Shown: positions 15,159 to 24,475 of the stretch, one piece after another
Layout of the letters: every line of letters begins with the position of its first letter
Numbering within the stretch: position 1 is the stretch's first letter
Origin: JBFWWW01 sp050245975
GTDB taxonomy: Bacteria > Pseudomonadota > Alphaproteobacteria > Rhizobiales > Hyphomicrobiaceae
Assembly (NCBI GenBank): GCA_050245975.1
Contig: JBFWWW010000011.1
Span: forward strand, 1 to 40,682
Length of the DNA stretch: 40,682 bases
Direction: 5' to 3'
Made by a program: the position numbers and the translations under genes
The notes under the pieces: model-generated
The model's database searches: none
What the model saw: the letters and a program-made list of their open reading frames with translations, nothing else
What the model was told of the DNA's origin: nothing

Positions 15159-16823
15159 CTAGTTGGCCCCGTCGAGCAGGCGACGGGCGATGACCTGCGC
15201 CTGAATCTCGGCGGCACCCTCGAAGATGTTGAGGATGCGCGCATCGCACAGCACGCGGCTCACAGGGTATTCAAGCGCGAAGCCGTTGCCACCGTGAATC
15301 TGCAGCGCGTTGTCGGCATTGGCCCAGGCGATGCGGGCGGCCAGCAGCTTCGCCATGCCGGCCTCGAGGTCGCAGCGGCGACCCTGGTCCTTCTCGCGCG
15401 CGGCGTAGTAGGTGATCTGGCGGGCGACCATGGTCTCCACCGCCATCATGACGATCTTGTCGGCCACACGCGGGAAACCGTAGATCGCCTTGCCGAACTG
15501 GTTGCGCTCCAGCGCGTACTTGAGGGCGAGGTCCATCGCCGACTGCGCGACGCCGGTGGCGCGGGCGGCGGTCTGGATGCGCGCGGCCTCGAAGGTGGTC
15601 ATGAGCTGCTTGAAGCCCTGGCCTTCGGTGCCGCCGAGAAGCTGGGAGGCCGGCACCTCGAAGCCGTCGAAAGAGATGTCGAACTCCTTCATGCCGCGAT
15701 AGCCCAGCACCTCGATCTCGCCGCCGGACATGCCGGGCGCGGGGAAGGGATCGGCGTCGGTGCCGCGCGGCTTCTCGGCCAGCAGCATCGACAGGCCCTT
15801 GTAGCCGGGCTCGGACGGGTCGGTGCGCACGAGCAACGTCATCAGGTCGGCGCGCACGGGATGCGTGATCCAGGTCTTCTGGCCGGTCACCTTGTAGACG
15901 TCGCCCTCGCGCACGGCGCGGGTCTTGAGGGAGGCGAGGTCGGAGCCGGTGTTGGGCTCGGTGAAGACGGCGGTGGGAAGAAGCTCGCCCGATGCGATCT
16001 TCGCCAGATACTTCTGCTTCTGCTCGGGCGTGCCGCTGCTGAGGATGAGCTCACCGGCGATCTCCGATCGCGTGCCGAGCGAGCCGACGCCGATGTAGCC
16101 GCGCGACAGCTCCTCCGAGACGAGGCACATCGCCTCCTTGCCGAGGCCGAGGCCGCCGAACTCCTCGGGGATGGTGAGGCCGAACACGCCCAGCTCCGAC
16201 AGCTTGGCGATGGTCTCCTGCGGAATGTAGGTGTTGGCCAGATGCCAGCCGTGCGCATGCGGCAGCACCTCGGCCTCGCTGAAGCGGCGCATCTCGACAC
16301 GCATGGCCGACAGCGTCTCGTCGAGGCCCGTCTCGCCGAACGTCGTCGCGGCCGGCTGGTCGGCAATCAGCTCGGCGAGGCGCGCCCGCACGCGCGGCTG
16401 CGCCGCCTCGGCGACGAGATCGGCCGTCGCATCCTCGAAGCGCACGACGTCCGCGCGCGGCACGCCGAGCGCGCCGAGGCGCACGGTTTCGCCCTGGCTC
16501 ATGGGAATGCCGCCGCCGACCTGGGCGAGATACTCGCCGAAGGCGATCGTCAGCAGGAGGCGCTCCATCTCGCCGAGCTTGCCGGCCTCGTCGAGCCGCT
16601 GCGCCCAGCCCGACATCTGCCGCAGGGCCTCGGCGTAGGTGGCGAGCCAGGCGAGGCCATGCGCGGCGGCCTGCTCGCTGTCGATGCTCGCGGCGGCGAC
16701 ACGCTCGCGCACCGTGCCTTTGGCCACCTGCAGGACGCGGTCCACCGCGGTCACGGCAGCCGAGCAGGCGTCGAGCAGGCGGCTCGCTGTGCGGGGCGCG
16801 TGCTGCGCGGTGGCGGTTGTCAT
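15159..16823 (-). CDS. mcd: (2S)-methylsuccinyl-CoA dehydrogenase-like acyl-CoA dehydrogenase
   Basis: The 554-residue product is about 150 residues longer than ordinary acyl-CoA dehydrogenases. An N-terminal extension of this kind is characteristic of methylsuccinyl-CoA dehydrogenase of the ethylmalonyl-CoA pathway. ACAD features include FTEPNTGSDLASLKTRA and VTGQKTWITH for FAD binding, QIHGGNGFALEYPVSRVLCD, and the catalytic Glu535 in NIFEGAAEIQ. It oxidises methylsuccinyl-CoA to mesaconyl-CoA. The location 2-5 kb from ccr and ecm strongly supports this assignment over a general fatty-acid enzyme. A near copy of the TTGC-N3-GCAA repeat sits about 37 bp before the start codon. Confidence 0.9.
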   Translation of the reverse strand: MTTATAQHAPRTASRLLDACSAAVTAVDRVLQVAKGTVRERVAAASIDSEQAAAHGLAWLATYAEALRQMSGWAQRLDEAGKLGEMERLLLTIAFGEYLAQVGGGIPMSQGETVRLGALGVPRADVVRFEDATADLVAEAAQPRVRARLAELIADQPAATTFGETGLDETLSAMRVEMRRFSEAEVLPHAHGWHLANTYIPQETIAKLSELGVFGLTIPEEFGGLGLGKEAMCLVSEELSRGYIGVGSLGTRSEIAGELILSSGTPEQKQKYLAKIASGELLPTAVFTEPNTGSDLASLKTRAVREGDVYKVTGQKTWITHPVRADLMTLLVRTDPSEPGYKGLSMLLAEKPRGTDADPFPAPGMSGGEIEVLGYRGMKEFDISFDGFEVPASQLLGGTEGQGFKQLMTTFEAARIQTAARATGVAQSAMDLALKYALERNQFGKAIYGFPRVADKIVMMAVETMVARQITYYAAREKDQGRRCDLEAGMAKLLAARIAWANADNALQIHGGNGFALEYPVSRVLCDARILNIFEGAAEIQAQVIARRLLDGAN

Positions 16824-16859
16824 TGTCGCATCGCTCCGGCTGGTGCGTTCGGCTACCTA

Positions 16860-16870
16860 TTGCACCGCAC
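16860..16870. promoter_or_regulatory. Near-copy of ccr/ecm operator motif upstream of mcd
   Basis: TTGC-ACC-GCAC differs from the TTGC-N3-GCAA repeat at 20323-20333 by only the last base, and the inner ten bases are identical. It overlaps a weak candidate -10 (TATGGT, 16874-16869, - strand) for mcd, so a bound factor could act directly on that promoter. A single imperfect copy could also be chance. Confidence 0.3.
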
Positions 16871-17041
16871 CATAGCGGCTCGGCCGGCGGCTGCAAGGGC
16901 GACGCGGCGGGACCTCTGGAACGCCACGGGGGAACCGATGCGCGCTGCGCCGATTTGCATGTCTGCATTCTCGCCACGTGCCTCGACGCACTCGTACGCA
17001 GTGGCTAAAGTCGCCCGCCCGTCGATCAACCGGATGAGGAA

Positions 17042-17893
17042 ATGCAGCAGTTCTCGGCCATCGGCCGCGCGCTTTACGAGACTTACCAGGACAGCGGCTT
17101 CTCGCTTGCAGGGGCGGTGGCCTATTCGTTTGTCCTGTCGGTGTTCCCGTTCTGCATCTTTCTCGGCGCCGTCGCCGGCTATCTCGGCGGCGAGTGGCTG
17201 GCGCAGCAGGCGGTGGCGCAGCTCTTCGAGGTGGTGCCGCGCCCGGTGGCGGAGGTGCTGGCGCCCGAGGTGCGGGCCGTGATGGGGCAGAGCCGGTTCG
17301 GGCTGCTGACGGGCGGCGCGTTCATCGCGCTCTTCTTCGCCACCAGCGCCATCGAGAGCCTGCGCGCGGCGCTCAACGTCGCCTACCGGGTGAAGGAACG
17401 GCGGTCCTACTTCCGCTGCCTGGCGCAAAGCTCGCTGTTCGTGCTCGTCAGCGCGCTCGGCATGCTGGCGCTGGCGTGGGGAATCGTCGTCGGTCCGGGA
17501 GTTGCCGCCCAATTCAAGCCGGACTGGCTGCTCTGGCTCGTCGACCAGGGCTGGATCGCCGTCGTCGTCCGCTACGGCATCGTCATCACGGTCATCGGCC
17601 TGCAGCTCTTCGCCTATCACCTGTGGCTGGCGGCCGGACACCGCACCCTGTCGGAGGTGTGGCCCGGCGTGCTGCTGTCGATCGTGCTGTGGATCCTCGC
17701 CGCGCGCCTGTTCGCCTCGTGGCTGACGATCAGCGACTATTCGCGCTTCTATGCCGGCCTGACGCGCCTGATGAGCGCGCTCGTGTTCTTCCAGCTCACG
17801 GCGATGGTCGTCATGCTGGGCGCGGAGCTCAACCGCGGCATCGGCGAGATGAAGCGCAAGCTGGCGGCGAACGATTTGGGCGAGGCGGCCTGA
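17042..17893 (+). CDS. YihY/BrkB family inner-membrane protein
   Basis: The product is 283 residues with about six membrane helices. Family markers include the N-terminal FSLAGAVAYSFVLSVFPFCI, FATSAIESLRAALNVAYRVK, and the C-terminal MSALVFFQLTAMVVMLGAEL ending NRGIGEMKR. The family was once called ribonuclease BN in error; its members are membrane proteins of unknown transport function. The ATG follows GAGGA with almost no spacer, and no better start is visible. It is the only + strand gene between mcd and ecm, and is convergent with the protease gene (18 bp apart). Confidence 0.9.
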   Translation: MQQFSAIGRALYETYQDSGFSLAGAVAYSFVLSVFPFCIFLGAVAGYLGGEWLAQQAVAQLFEVVPRPVAEVLAPEVRAVMGQSRFGLLTGGAFIALFFATSAIESLRAALNVAYRVKERRSYFRCLAQSSLFVLVSALGMLALAWGIVVGPGVAAQFKPDWLLWLVDQGWIAVVVRYGIVITVIGLQLFAYHLWLAAGHRTLSEVWPGVLLSIVLWILAARLFASWLTISDYSRFYAGLTRLMSALVFFQLTAMVVMLGAELNRGIGEMKRKLAANDLGEAA

Positions 17894-17911
17894 GGCGGAG
17901 CCCGACAGCGG

Positions 17912-18661
17912 CTAACGGGTTGTCGTCGGGCGCGGGACGAGGTTGGTCGAGCCGGTCTCGATGTGCGGCCCACTGCCGGGCTGGCGCAAGCCGTAAAGCT
18001 TCACGGCGCCCGCAACGTCGCCTTCCTGGGGCGCGCGGAAGCCTTCCGAGTAGCTGAACGACATCAGCGATCCGCGCGGCGTCGGATGGTCGAGGCCGAT
18101 GGCGTGCCCGATCTCGTGGGCGATGGTGTAGCGCAGGTCATAGACCAGCAGGTTGCCGTCGAAGCCGATCTTCCAGGTCTTCGTCGGGTTGAGGCACACG
18201 AGCGAGCGGGCGATCTGGCGCACGGGGCCGGGCCCCGGCTTGTAGGTCACGTCGGCGAAGGCATGTCCCGTCGGCTCGCCCTGGGCGCCGAGCACGATGC
18301 CGGCCGTCGCCGGATCGTCCACCTCGCGGAAGTCGATGTTGGCGACCCGCTCCCAAAGATCGAAGGCCGCTCGCACCTCGGCGCGGAACATGTCCGAAGG
18401 AATGACCGATTTGGCGAGAAGCTCGTCGAAGGGCGCGAGCGTCCGGCAATTGTGAGCGCCCGGATAGGATGTCGTCTGCTTCGCGAAGGCGTACGTGACC
18501 TCGGGCGTCCGGTCGCCAACGGCGCCCCAGCGGACCCTGGCGCCGTCGAGGTCGAGCAGCCGGAAGCCGGCGACGCGATCGGCGTCCTGCGCGCGGACGG
18601 TGCTCGCGGGGATGGACAGGGCGGCGAGCACAGCAAGACCCGCAGCGAGAAGTCCCCTCAC
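17912..18661 (-). CDS. Secreted matrixin-like (M10) zinc metalloprotease
   Basis: The product is 249 residues. The start was set at GTG 18661 because it is preceded by a purine-rich AAGGGGG and immediately begins a signal peptide (RGLLAAGLAVLAALSIPAST). GTG 18694 would add 11 residues. The zinc site is HEIGHAIGLDH, the full HExxHxxGxxH motif, followed by a Met-turn in RGSLMSFSYS. The first half resembles the catalytic domain strands of matrixins (AFDLWERVANIDFREVDD). It has no haemopexin or repeat domains and no obvious propeptide cysteine switch. The target is unknown. It lies downstream of ccr on the same strand with an 85-bp gap. Confidence 0.85.
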   Translation of the reverse strand: MRGLLAAGLAVLAALSIPASTVRAQDADRVAGFRLLDLDGARVRWGAVGDRTPEVTYAFAKQTTSYPGAHNCRTLAPFDELLAKSVIPSDMFRAEVRAAFDLWERVANIDFREVDDPATAGIVLGAQGEPTGHAFADVTYKPGPGPVRQIARSLVCLNPTKTWKIGFDGNLLVYDLRYTIAHEIGHAIGLDHPTPRGSLMSFSYSEGFRAPQEGDVAGAVKLYGLRQPGSGPHIETGSTNLVPRPTTTR

Positions 18662-18746
18662 GCGTCCCCCTTCCCCTTTCCCGGCGGCGCCCACCCGGCG
18701 CGGTTCGACCCACTTCAGGTTCCGTGCGGCCCGGCCGATCAGCGCA

Positions 18747-20138
<1,392 letters not shown>

Positions 20139-20217
20139 GACAGTCTCCTCCGCTCCGTGTGCGCCCATTTCCGGCCCGGCAGGGCCGACCGCGCTGTTTC
20201 GCAGCGGCGAAAAGTCT

Positions 20218-20246
20218 CTGACAGATCGCAGGGGGACTCAAGTCAA
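20218..20246 (-). promoter_or_regulatory. Candidate ccr promoter
   Basis: On the - strand TTGACT (20246-20241), a 17-base spacer and TGTCAG (20223-20218) give a good -35 with a poor -10. The weak -10 fits a promoter that needs an activator. The inverted repeat at 20248-20262 abuts the -35 hexamer, centred near -44. Confidence 0.4.
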
Positions 20247-20247
20247 A

Positions 20248-20262
20248 TTTTGCGCTGCAACA
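20248..20262. promoter_or_regulatory. Operator-like inverted repeat, copy 1 (ccr/ecm intergenic)
   Basis: TTTTGC-GCT-GCAACA contains a perfect TTGC/GCAA palindrome with a 3-base spacer. A second copy lies 73 bp away (centre to centre, close to seven helical turns). It touches the -35 of ccr and lies about 54 bp upstream of the predicted ecm start point. The binding factor is unknown; TetR-type CcrR of Methylobacterium is a known regulator of ccr, but I cannot match its site from memory. Confidence 0.45.
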
Positions 20263-20296
20263 AAAGTCGAATGCCGAAAACCATAGAGTTGCGGGG

Positions 20297-20302
20297 TATT
20301 AT
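20297..20302 (+). promoter_or_regulatory. Candidate -10 element for ecm
   Basis: TATTAT matches the -10 consensus at five of six positions. No acceptable -35 hexamer lies 16-18 bases upstream, consistent with activator dependence. Transcription would start near 20309 and read through operator copy 2. Confidence 0.3.
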
Positions 20303-20320
20303 GGGGGAAACAGGTTCGGA

Positions 20321-20335
20321 TTTTGCACCGCAATA
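20321..20335. promoter_or_regulatory. Operator-like inverted repeat, copy 2 (ccr/ecm intergenic)
   Basis: TTTTGC-ACC-GCAATA is a perfect TTGC/GCAA palindrome and shares 11 of 15 positions with copy 1, including the flanking TT. It lies downstream of the predicted ecm start point. The ten bases TTGCACCGCA recur before mcd at 16860-16869. Confidence 0.45.
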
Positions 20336-20378
20336 GCTATGCGGTAACGTGCGCCTGCAGGCGGCGGAGATGGACACC

Positions 20379-22406
20379 ATGGCAAAATCGCCAGAGCGGA
20401 CGGATAGGGCGCCCCGGAGCCGCAAGGCGGAGCGGGACCGGCCATGGCTGTTCCGCACCTATGCCGGCCATTCGACGGCGGCGAAGTCGAACGCGCTCTA
20501 CAAGACCAACCTCGCCAAGGGGCAGACGGGGCTGTCCATCGCCTTCGACCTGCCGACGCAGACGGGCTACGACAGCGACCACACTCTCGCACGGGGCGAG
20601 GTCGGCAAGGTCGGCGTGCCCGTCTCCCACATCGGCGACATGCGCGCGCTGCTCGACGGCATTCCGCTGGCCGAGATGAACACCTCGATGACCATCAATG
20701 CGACGGCGGCGTGGCTGCTGGCGCTGTACGTGGCGGTTGCCGACGAGCAGGGCGCGCCCCGCGACCGGCTCACCGGCACGATCCAGAACGACATCATCAA
20801 GGAATATCTCTCGCGCGGGACGTACATCTTTCCGCCCGCGCCCTCGCTGCGGCTGATCAAGGACACCATCGTGTTCTCGGTCGGCGAGATGCCGAAGTGG
20901 AACCCGACCAACGTCTGCTCCTACCACCTGCAGGAGGCTGGCGCGACGCCGGTGCAGGAGCTGGCGTTCGCGCTGGCGACGGCGCAGGCGGTGCTCGATA
21001 CGGTGAAAAACTCGGGCGAGGTGCCGGCGGATGCGTTCGGCGCCGTGACGGGCCGCGTCTCCTTCTTCGTCAACGCGGGCCTGCGCTTCATCACCGAGAT
21101 CTGCAAGATGCGCGCGTTCTGCGAGCTGTGGGACGAGATCGCGGCGGAGCGCTACGGCGTTGCCGATCCCAAGCACCGCATGTTCCGCTACGGCGTGCAG
21201 GTCAACTCGCTGGGGCTGACGGAGCCGCAGCCGGAGAACAACGTCTACCGCATCCTGATCGAGATGCTGGCCGTCACGCTGTCGAAGCGGGCACGCGCAA
21301 GGGCGGTGCAGCTCCCGGCGTGGAACGAGGCGCTGGGACTGCCGCGGCCATGGGACCAGCAGTGGTCGCTCAGGATGCAGCAGATCCTCGCCTACGAGAC
21401 CGACCTGCTCGACTACGGCGACATCTTCGACGGCTCGGCCGAGATCGAGCGCAAGGTGGCGGAGCTGAAGGCGCAGGCGCGCGAGGAACTCGCCACCATC
21501 GAGGCGATGGGCGGCGCGGTGGCGGCGATCGACTACATGAAGCACTGCCTCGTGGCCAGCAACTCGGAACGACTGGCGCGCATCGAGAGCGGCGAGCAGG
21601 TGGTCGTGGGCGTCAACCGCTGGACGGAAACGGAGCCCTCGCCGTTGTCGGCGGGCGAAGATGCCATCCAGGTCATCGACGCGGGCGTCGAGCAGGAGCA
21701 GATCGGGCGGCTCAAGGCGTGGCGCGCGGCGCGCGATGCCACGGCCGTGAAGGCGGCGCTGGCGGGCCTGGAGCGCGCGGCGAGGGATGGTGCCAACATC
21801 ATGGAGCCGTCGATCGCGGCAGCGCGTGCCGGCGTGACGACGGGCGAGTGGGCGGCGTGCCTGCGGGACGTGTTCGGCGAATACCGCGCGCCGACCGGCG
21901 TTGGCCAGGGCGCCGGTGTGCCCGCGCAATTGGCCGCCGACAGCGTCGAAAGCGTGCGCTCCGAAGTCGATGCGGTGTCCTCCAGGCTCGGGCGCCGCAT
22001 CAAGCTGCTGGTCGGCAAGCCGGGACTGGACGGGCACTCGAACGGCGCCGAGCAGATCGCCGTGCGCGCGCGCGATTGCGGCATGGAGGTGGTCTATGAA
22101 GGCATCCGCCTGACGCCGCAGCAGATCGCGCGCGCCGCGCTCGACGAGGCCGTGCACGTGGTCGGCCTGTCGATCCTGTCGGGTTCGCATGTCTCGCTGG
22201 TCGGCGATGTGCTGGACTGCATGAAGAGTGAGGGGCTTGACGACGTGCCGGTCGTGGTGGGCGGCATCATCCCGCCGGAGGATGCCGCCACGCTGAAGGA
22301 GCTGGGCGTCGCCGCCGTCTACACGCCGAAGGATTTCCAGATCACGGACATCATGGGCGACATCGTCCGGCTCGTCGACGGTGCCGCGCGGGGGACCCAG
22401 CCGTGA
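20379..22406 (+). CDS. ecm: Ethylmalonyl-CoA mutase (B12-dependent)
   Basis: The product is 675 residues from the ATG at 20379, which has GGAG nine bases upstream; ATG 20370 or GTG 20349 would add 3 or 10 residues. It is a single-chain member of the methylmalonyl-CoA mutase family (MeaA type), converting ethylmalonyl-CoA to methylsuccinyl-CoA. The TIM-barrel part begins PWLFRTYAGHSTAAKSNALY and contains FDLPTQTGYDSDH and TGTIQNDIIKEYLSRGTYIF. The cobalamin-binding domain has Asp551-Gly-His553 in GKPGLDGHSNGAEQIA, then LSILSGSH and VVVGGIIP. Presence beside ccr and mcd favours ethylmalonyl- over methylmalonyl-CoA as substrate. The stop overlaps the next gene by four bases. Confidence 0.95.
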   Translation: MAKSPERTDRAPRSRKAERDRPWLFRTYAGHSTAAKSNALYKTNLAKGQTGLSIAFDLPTQTGYDSDHTLARGEVGKVGVPVSHIGDMRALLDGIPLAEMNTSMTINATAAWLLALYVAVADEQGAPRDRLTGTIQNDIIKEYLSRGTYIFPPAPSLRLIKDTIVFSVGEMPKWNPTNVCSYHLQEAGATPVQELAFALATAQAVLDTVKNSGEVPADAFGAVTGRVSFFVNAGLRFITEICKMRAFCELWDEIAAERYGVADPKHRMFRYGVQVNSLGLTEPQPENNVYRILIEMLAVTLSKRARARAVQLPAWNEALGLPRPWDQQWSLRMQQILAYETDLLDYGDIFDGSAEIERKVAELKAQAREELATIEAMGGAVAAIDYMKHCLVASNSERLARIESGEQVVVGVNRWTETEPSPLSAGEDAIQVIDAGVEQEQIGRLKAWRAARDATAVKAALAGLERAARDGANIMEPSIAAARAGVTTGEWAACLRDVFGEYRAPTGVGQGAGVPAQLAADSVESVRSEVDAVSSRLGRRIKLLVGKPGLDGHSNGAEQIAVRARDCGMEVVYEGIRLTPQQIARAALDEAVHVVGLSILSGSHVSLVGDVLDCMKSEGLDDVPVVVGGIIPPEDAATLKELGVAAVYTPKDFQITDIMGDIVRLVDGAARGTQP

Positions 22407-22843
22407 GCGGGCTCAGCATCCGGCGCATTCACGGCAGCTGCCACTGCGGCAACATCCGCTACGCGCTCGATTGGCCCGACCCCGGCGCGACCATTCCAGC
22501 GCGCGCCTGCGGCTGCGGCCACTGCACCAAGCATCGCGCGGCGTGGACCTCCAACCCGAGGGGACAATTCCACCTGCATGTGACGGACCCGGCGAGGGAA
22601 ACCATCTATCGCTTCGGCACCGGCACGGCCGATTTCCACATCTGCACCGAATGCGGGATCATCCCCATCGTCACCAGCGTCCTCGACGGCGCGCGCTACG
22701 CGGTGTTCAACGTCAACACGTTCGACGACGTGGCGCGCTCGGAGATCGCCGAGGTGCCGACGGATTTCGCGGCCGAGGCGCCGGGCGACCGCCTCGCCCG
22801 CCGCAAGCGCACCTGGACGCCGCAAGCGCCGGCCGCGTACTAG
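22403..22843 (+). CDS. GFA/CENP-V-type zinc protein
   Basis: The product is 146 residues starting at a GTG within the ecm stop (GTGA), so it is translationally coupled to the mutase. Zinc-binding cysteines are arranged as in the glutathione-dependent formaldehyde-activating (GFA) family: GSCHCGNIRY, ACGCGHCTKH and HICTECGIIP. GFA was named for speeding S-hydroxymethylglutathione formation, but the activity is disputed and most members are uncharacterised. The coupling to ecm hints at a link to C1/C2 metabolism, which is an inference. Confidence 0.85.
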   Translation: MSGLSIRRIHGSCHCGNIRYALDWPDPGATIPARACGCGHCTKHRAAWTSNPRGQFHLHVTDPARETIYRFGTGTADFHICTECGIIPIVTSVLDGARYAVFNVNTFDDVARSEIAEVPTDFAAEAPGDRLARRKRTWTPQAPAAY

Positions 22844-22918
22844 GCGTTGCGCGAACGGCCTTGCCAGATCGCGGGCGCGGGTTGCACTCTGTAGCGACAG
22901 CGAGCGGAGAAGCGCCCC

Positions 22919-24370
22919 ATGATGAAACTCGGCGAATACGCGAAATACGATGCGCTCGGCCTCGCCGAGCTGGTGGCCAGGAAGGAGGTCACGCCGAAGG
23001 AGCTGGCGCAGACCGCGGCCAAGGCCATCGAGACCAGCAATCCCGTGCTCAATGCGGTGGTCGAGACCTATCCCGACCGCATCGAGGGCCTCGACGAGGC
23101 GACGCTCGGCAAGGGGCCGTTCCGGGGCGTGCCGTTCCTGACGAAGGACGTGTTCGGGCACGAGAAGGGGCGCAAGATCGAGTTCGGCTCGCGCCTGTGC
23201 AAGGGCATGACGGTCGAGACCGGCACCTATTTCCTGGATCAGCTGAAGGCGGCGGGCGTCAACATCCTCGGCCGCTCGGCGGCACCCGAATACTCGATGT
23301 CGGGCACCACCGAGAGCGTGATGTTCGGCAACACGTCGAACCCGTGGAAGAAGGGGTATTCGGCCGGCGGCTCGAGCGGCGGCGCGCAGGCGGCCGTGAC
23401 CGGCGGCGTGGTGCCCATCGCGCACGGCTCGGACATCGGCGGCTCGATCCGCATCCCGGCGAGCCTGTGCGGCGGCCTCGGCCTCAAGCCGTCGCGCGGG
23501 CGCGTCTCCATCGGCCCCGTGGTGGACGAAGGCGGCTTCGGCTACTCGATGAACTTCATCCAGGCGATGACCGTGCGCGACGTCGCCGCGATGCTCGACT
23601 GCGTATCGGCGCCGCAGCCGGGCGATCCCTTCATCATTCCCAAGCCGGCCGAATCCTATGCGTCGCTGGCCACGAAGAAGGCGCCGAAGCTCAGGGTGGG
23701 CATGGTGCTGAACGAGCTCGTCGGCGTCAAAATCGATCCGGAAGTGGCCAAGGCGGTGAAGGCGACGGGCAAGGTGCTCGCCGACATGGGCCACATCGTC
23801 GAGCCGGCGACCGCCGACATGGGCGGCTTCGCCACGCTGGAGACGATGAACGACCTCTTCTTCTTCGCATTCGACGCGCGTCTCGAGGGCTATGCCAAGC
23901 GCGCCGGCACCAAGATCGGTCCCGACACGCTGGAGCCGATCATCCTGTCGCTCTACGAGTACGCCAAGACCATCACGCCGGCCCGGTTCATGGCCGCCTG
24001 GAGCGAGGCCAACGTGGCGCGGCGCAAGCTCGGCGCCTTCTACACCAAGCACGACATCTGGCTGTCGCCGACGACATCGCGGGTGTCCGAGCCGTGGGGC
24101 AACTACAACCTCTCCAAGCCGGGCGTGACGGCGAAGACCAATGCCGAAGAGCTGTTCAAGGTGCCGTGCCAGTTCACCATTCCGCACAACATCATGGGCA
24201 CGCCGGCCATGTCGCTGCCGCTGGTCATGCATTCGTCGGGGCTGCCGATCGGCGTGCAGCTCGCGGGCCGTCCCGCCGACGAGCATCTGCTGATCCAGCT
24301 CGCGGCGGCGCTGGAGCAGGCGATGCCGTGGGCCGGCCGCGTGCCGCCGCTGCACATATCGAAGCTGTAA
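22919..24370 (+). CDS. Amidase signature family enzyme
   Basis: The product is 483 residues, the normal length. The Ser-cisSer-Lys triad is visible: Lys in GVPFLTKDVFG, the cis-Ser region GYSAGGSSGGAQAAV, and the nucleophile Ser in GSDIGGSIRIPASLCGG. The start ATG has CGGAG eight bases or so upstream; the next codon is also ATG. Residues after 340 (FMAAWSEANVARRKLGAFYT, DIWLSPTTS) match free-standing amidases and not GatA, and there is no GatB or GatC nearby. It would hydrolyse a small amide in the cytoplasm; the substrate is unknown. The gene ends before a hairpin terminator. Confidence 0.9.
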   Translation: MMKLGEYAKYDALGLAELVARKEVTPKELAQTAAKAIETSNPVLNAVVETYPDRIEGLDEATLGKGPFRGVPFLTKDVFGHEKGRKIEFGSRLCKGMTVETGTYFLDQLKAAGVNILGRSAAPEYSMSGTTESVMFGNTSNPWKKGYSAGGSSGGAQAAVTGGVVPIAHGSDIGGSIRIPASLCGGLGLKPSRGRVSIGPVVDEGGFGYSMNFIQAMTVRDVAAMLDCVSAPQPGDPFIIPKPAESYASLATKKAPKLRVGMVLNELVGVKIDPEVAKAVKATGKVLADMGHIVEPATADMGGFATLETMNDLFFFAFDARLEGYAKRAGTKIGPDTLEPIILSLYEYAKTITPARFMAAWSEANVARRKLGAFYTKHDIWLSPTTSRVSEPWGNYNLSKPGVTAKTNAEELFKVPCQFTIPHNIMGTPAMSLPLVMHSSGLPIGVQLAGRPADEHLLIQLAAALEQAMPWAGRVPPLHISKL

Positions 24371-24393
24371 GCGGCAGCTCCTCCCTCTCATCG

Positions 24394-24420
24394 GGCCGGC
24401 GGCGCTCGTCGCCGGCCTTT
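24394..24420 (+). terminator. Hairpin terminator after amidase gene
   Basis: An 8-bp perfect stem GGCCGGCG/CGCCGGCC with an 8-base loop is followed by TTTCC. The T run is short, so read-through into the transporter genes is possible. Confidence 0.55.
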
Positions 24421-24475
24421 CCATTCCGAGCGCATCTCCCGCGCGGCATCCCAGCCCATCACCGGCTCAGTCACG

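Noticed and set aside
15294..17282. Long + strand open frame (over 660 codons) opposite mcd
   Set aside because: Arises from high-G+C codon bias on the opposite strand; the - strand protein is a clear acyl-CoA dehydrogenase and the antisense product has no family features.
20139..20378. Riboswitch (for example cobalamin) upstream of the B12-dependent mutase
   Set aside because: No B12-box or extended pairing was recognised; the region is short and better explained by promoters and inverted repeats.
20337..22190. Long - strand open frame (over 600 codons) opposite ecm
   Set aside because: Arg/His/Asp-rich composition typical of antisense shadows; ecm on the + strand is certain.
22319..24424. 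Long - strand open frame (about 700 codons) opposite GFA and amidase genes
   Set aside because: Spans two real genes on the other strand and has shadow composition.
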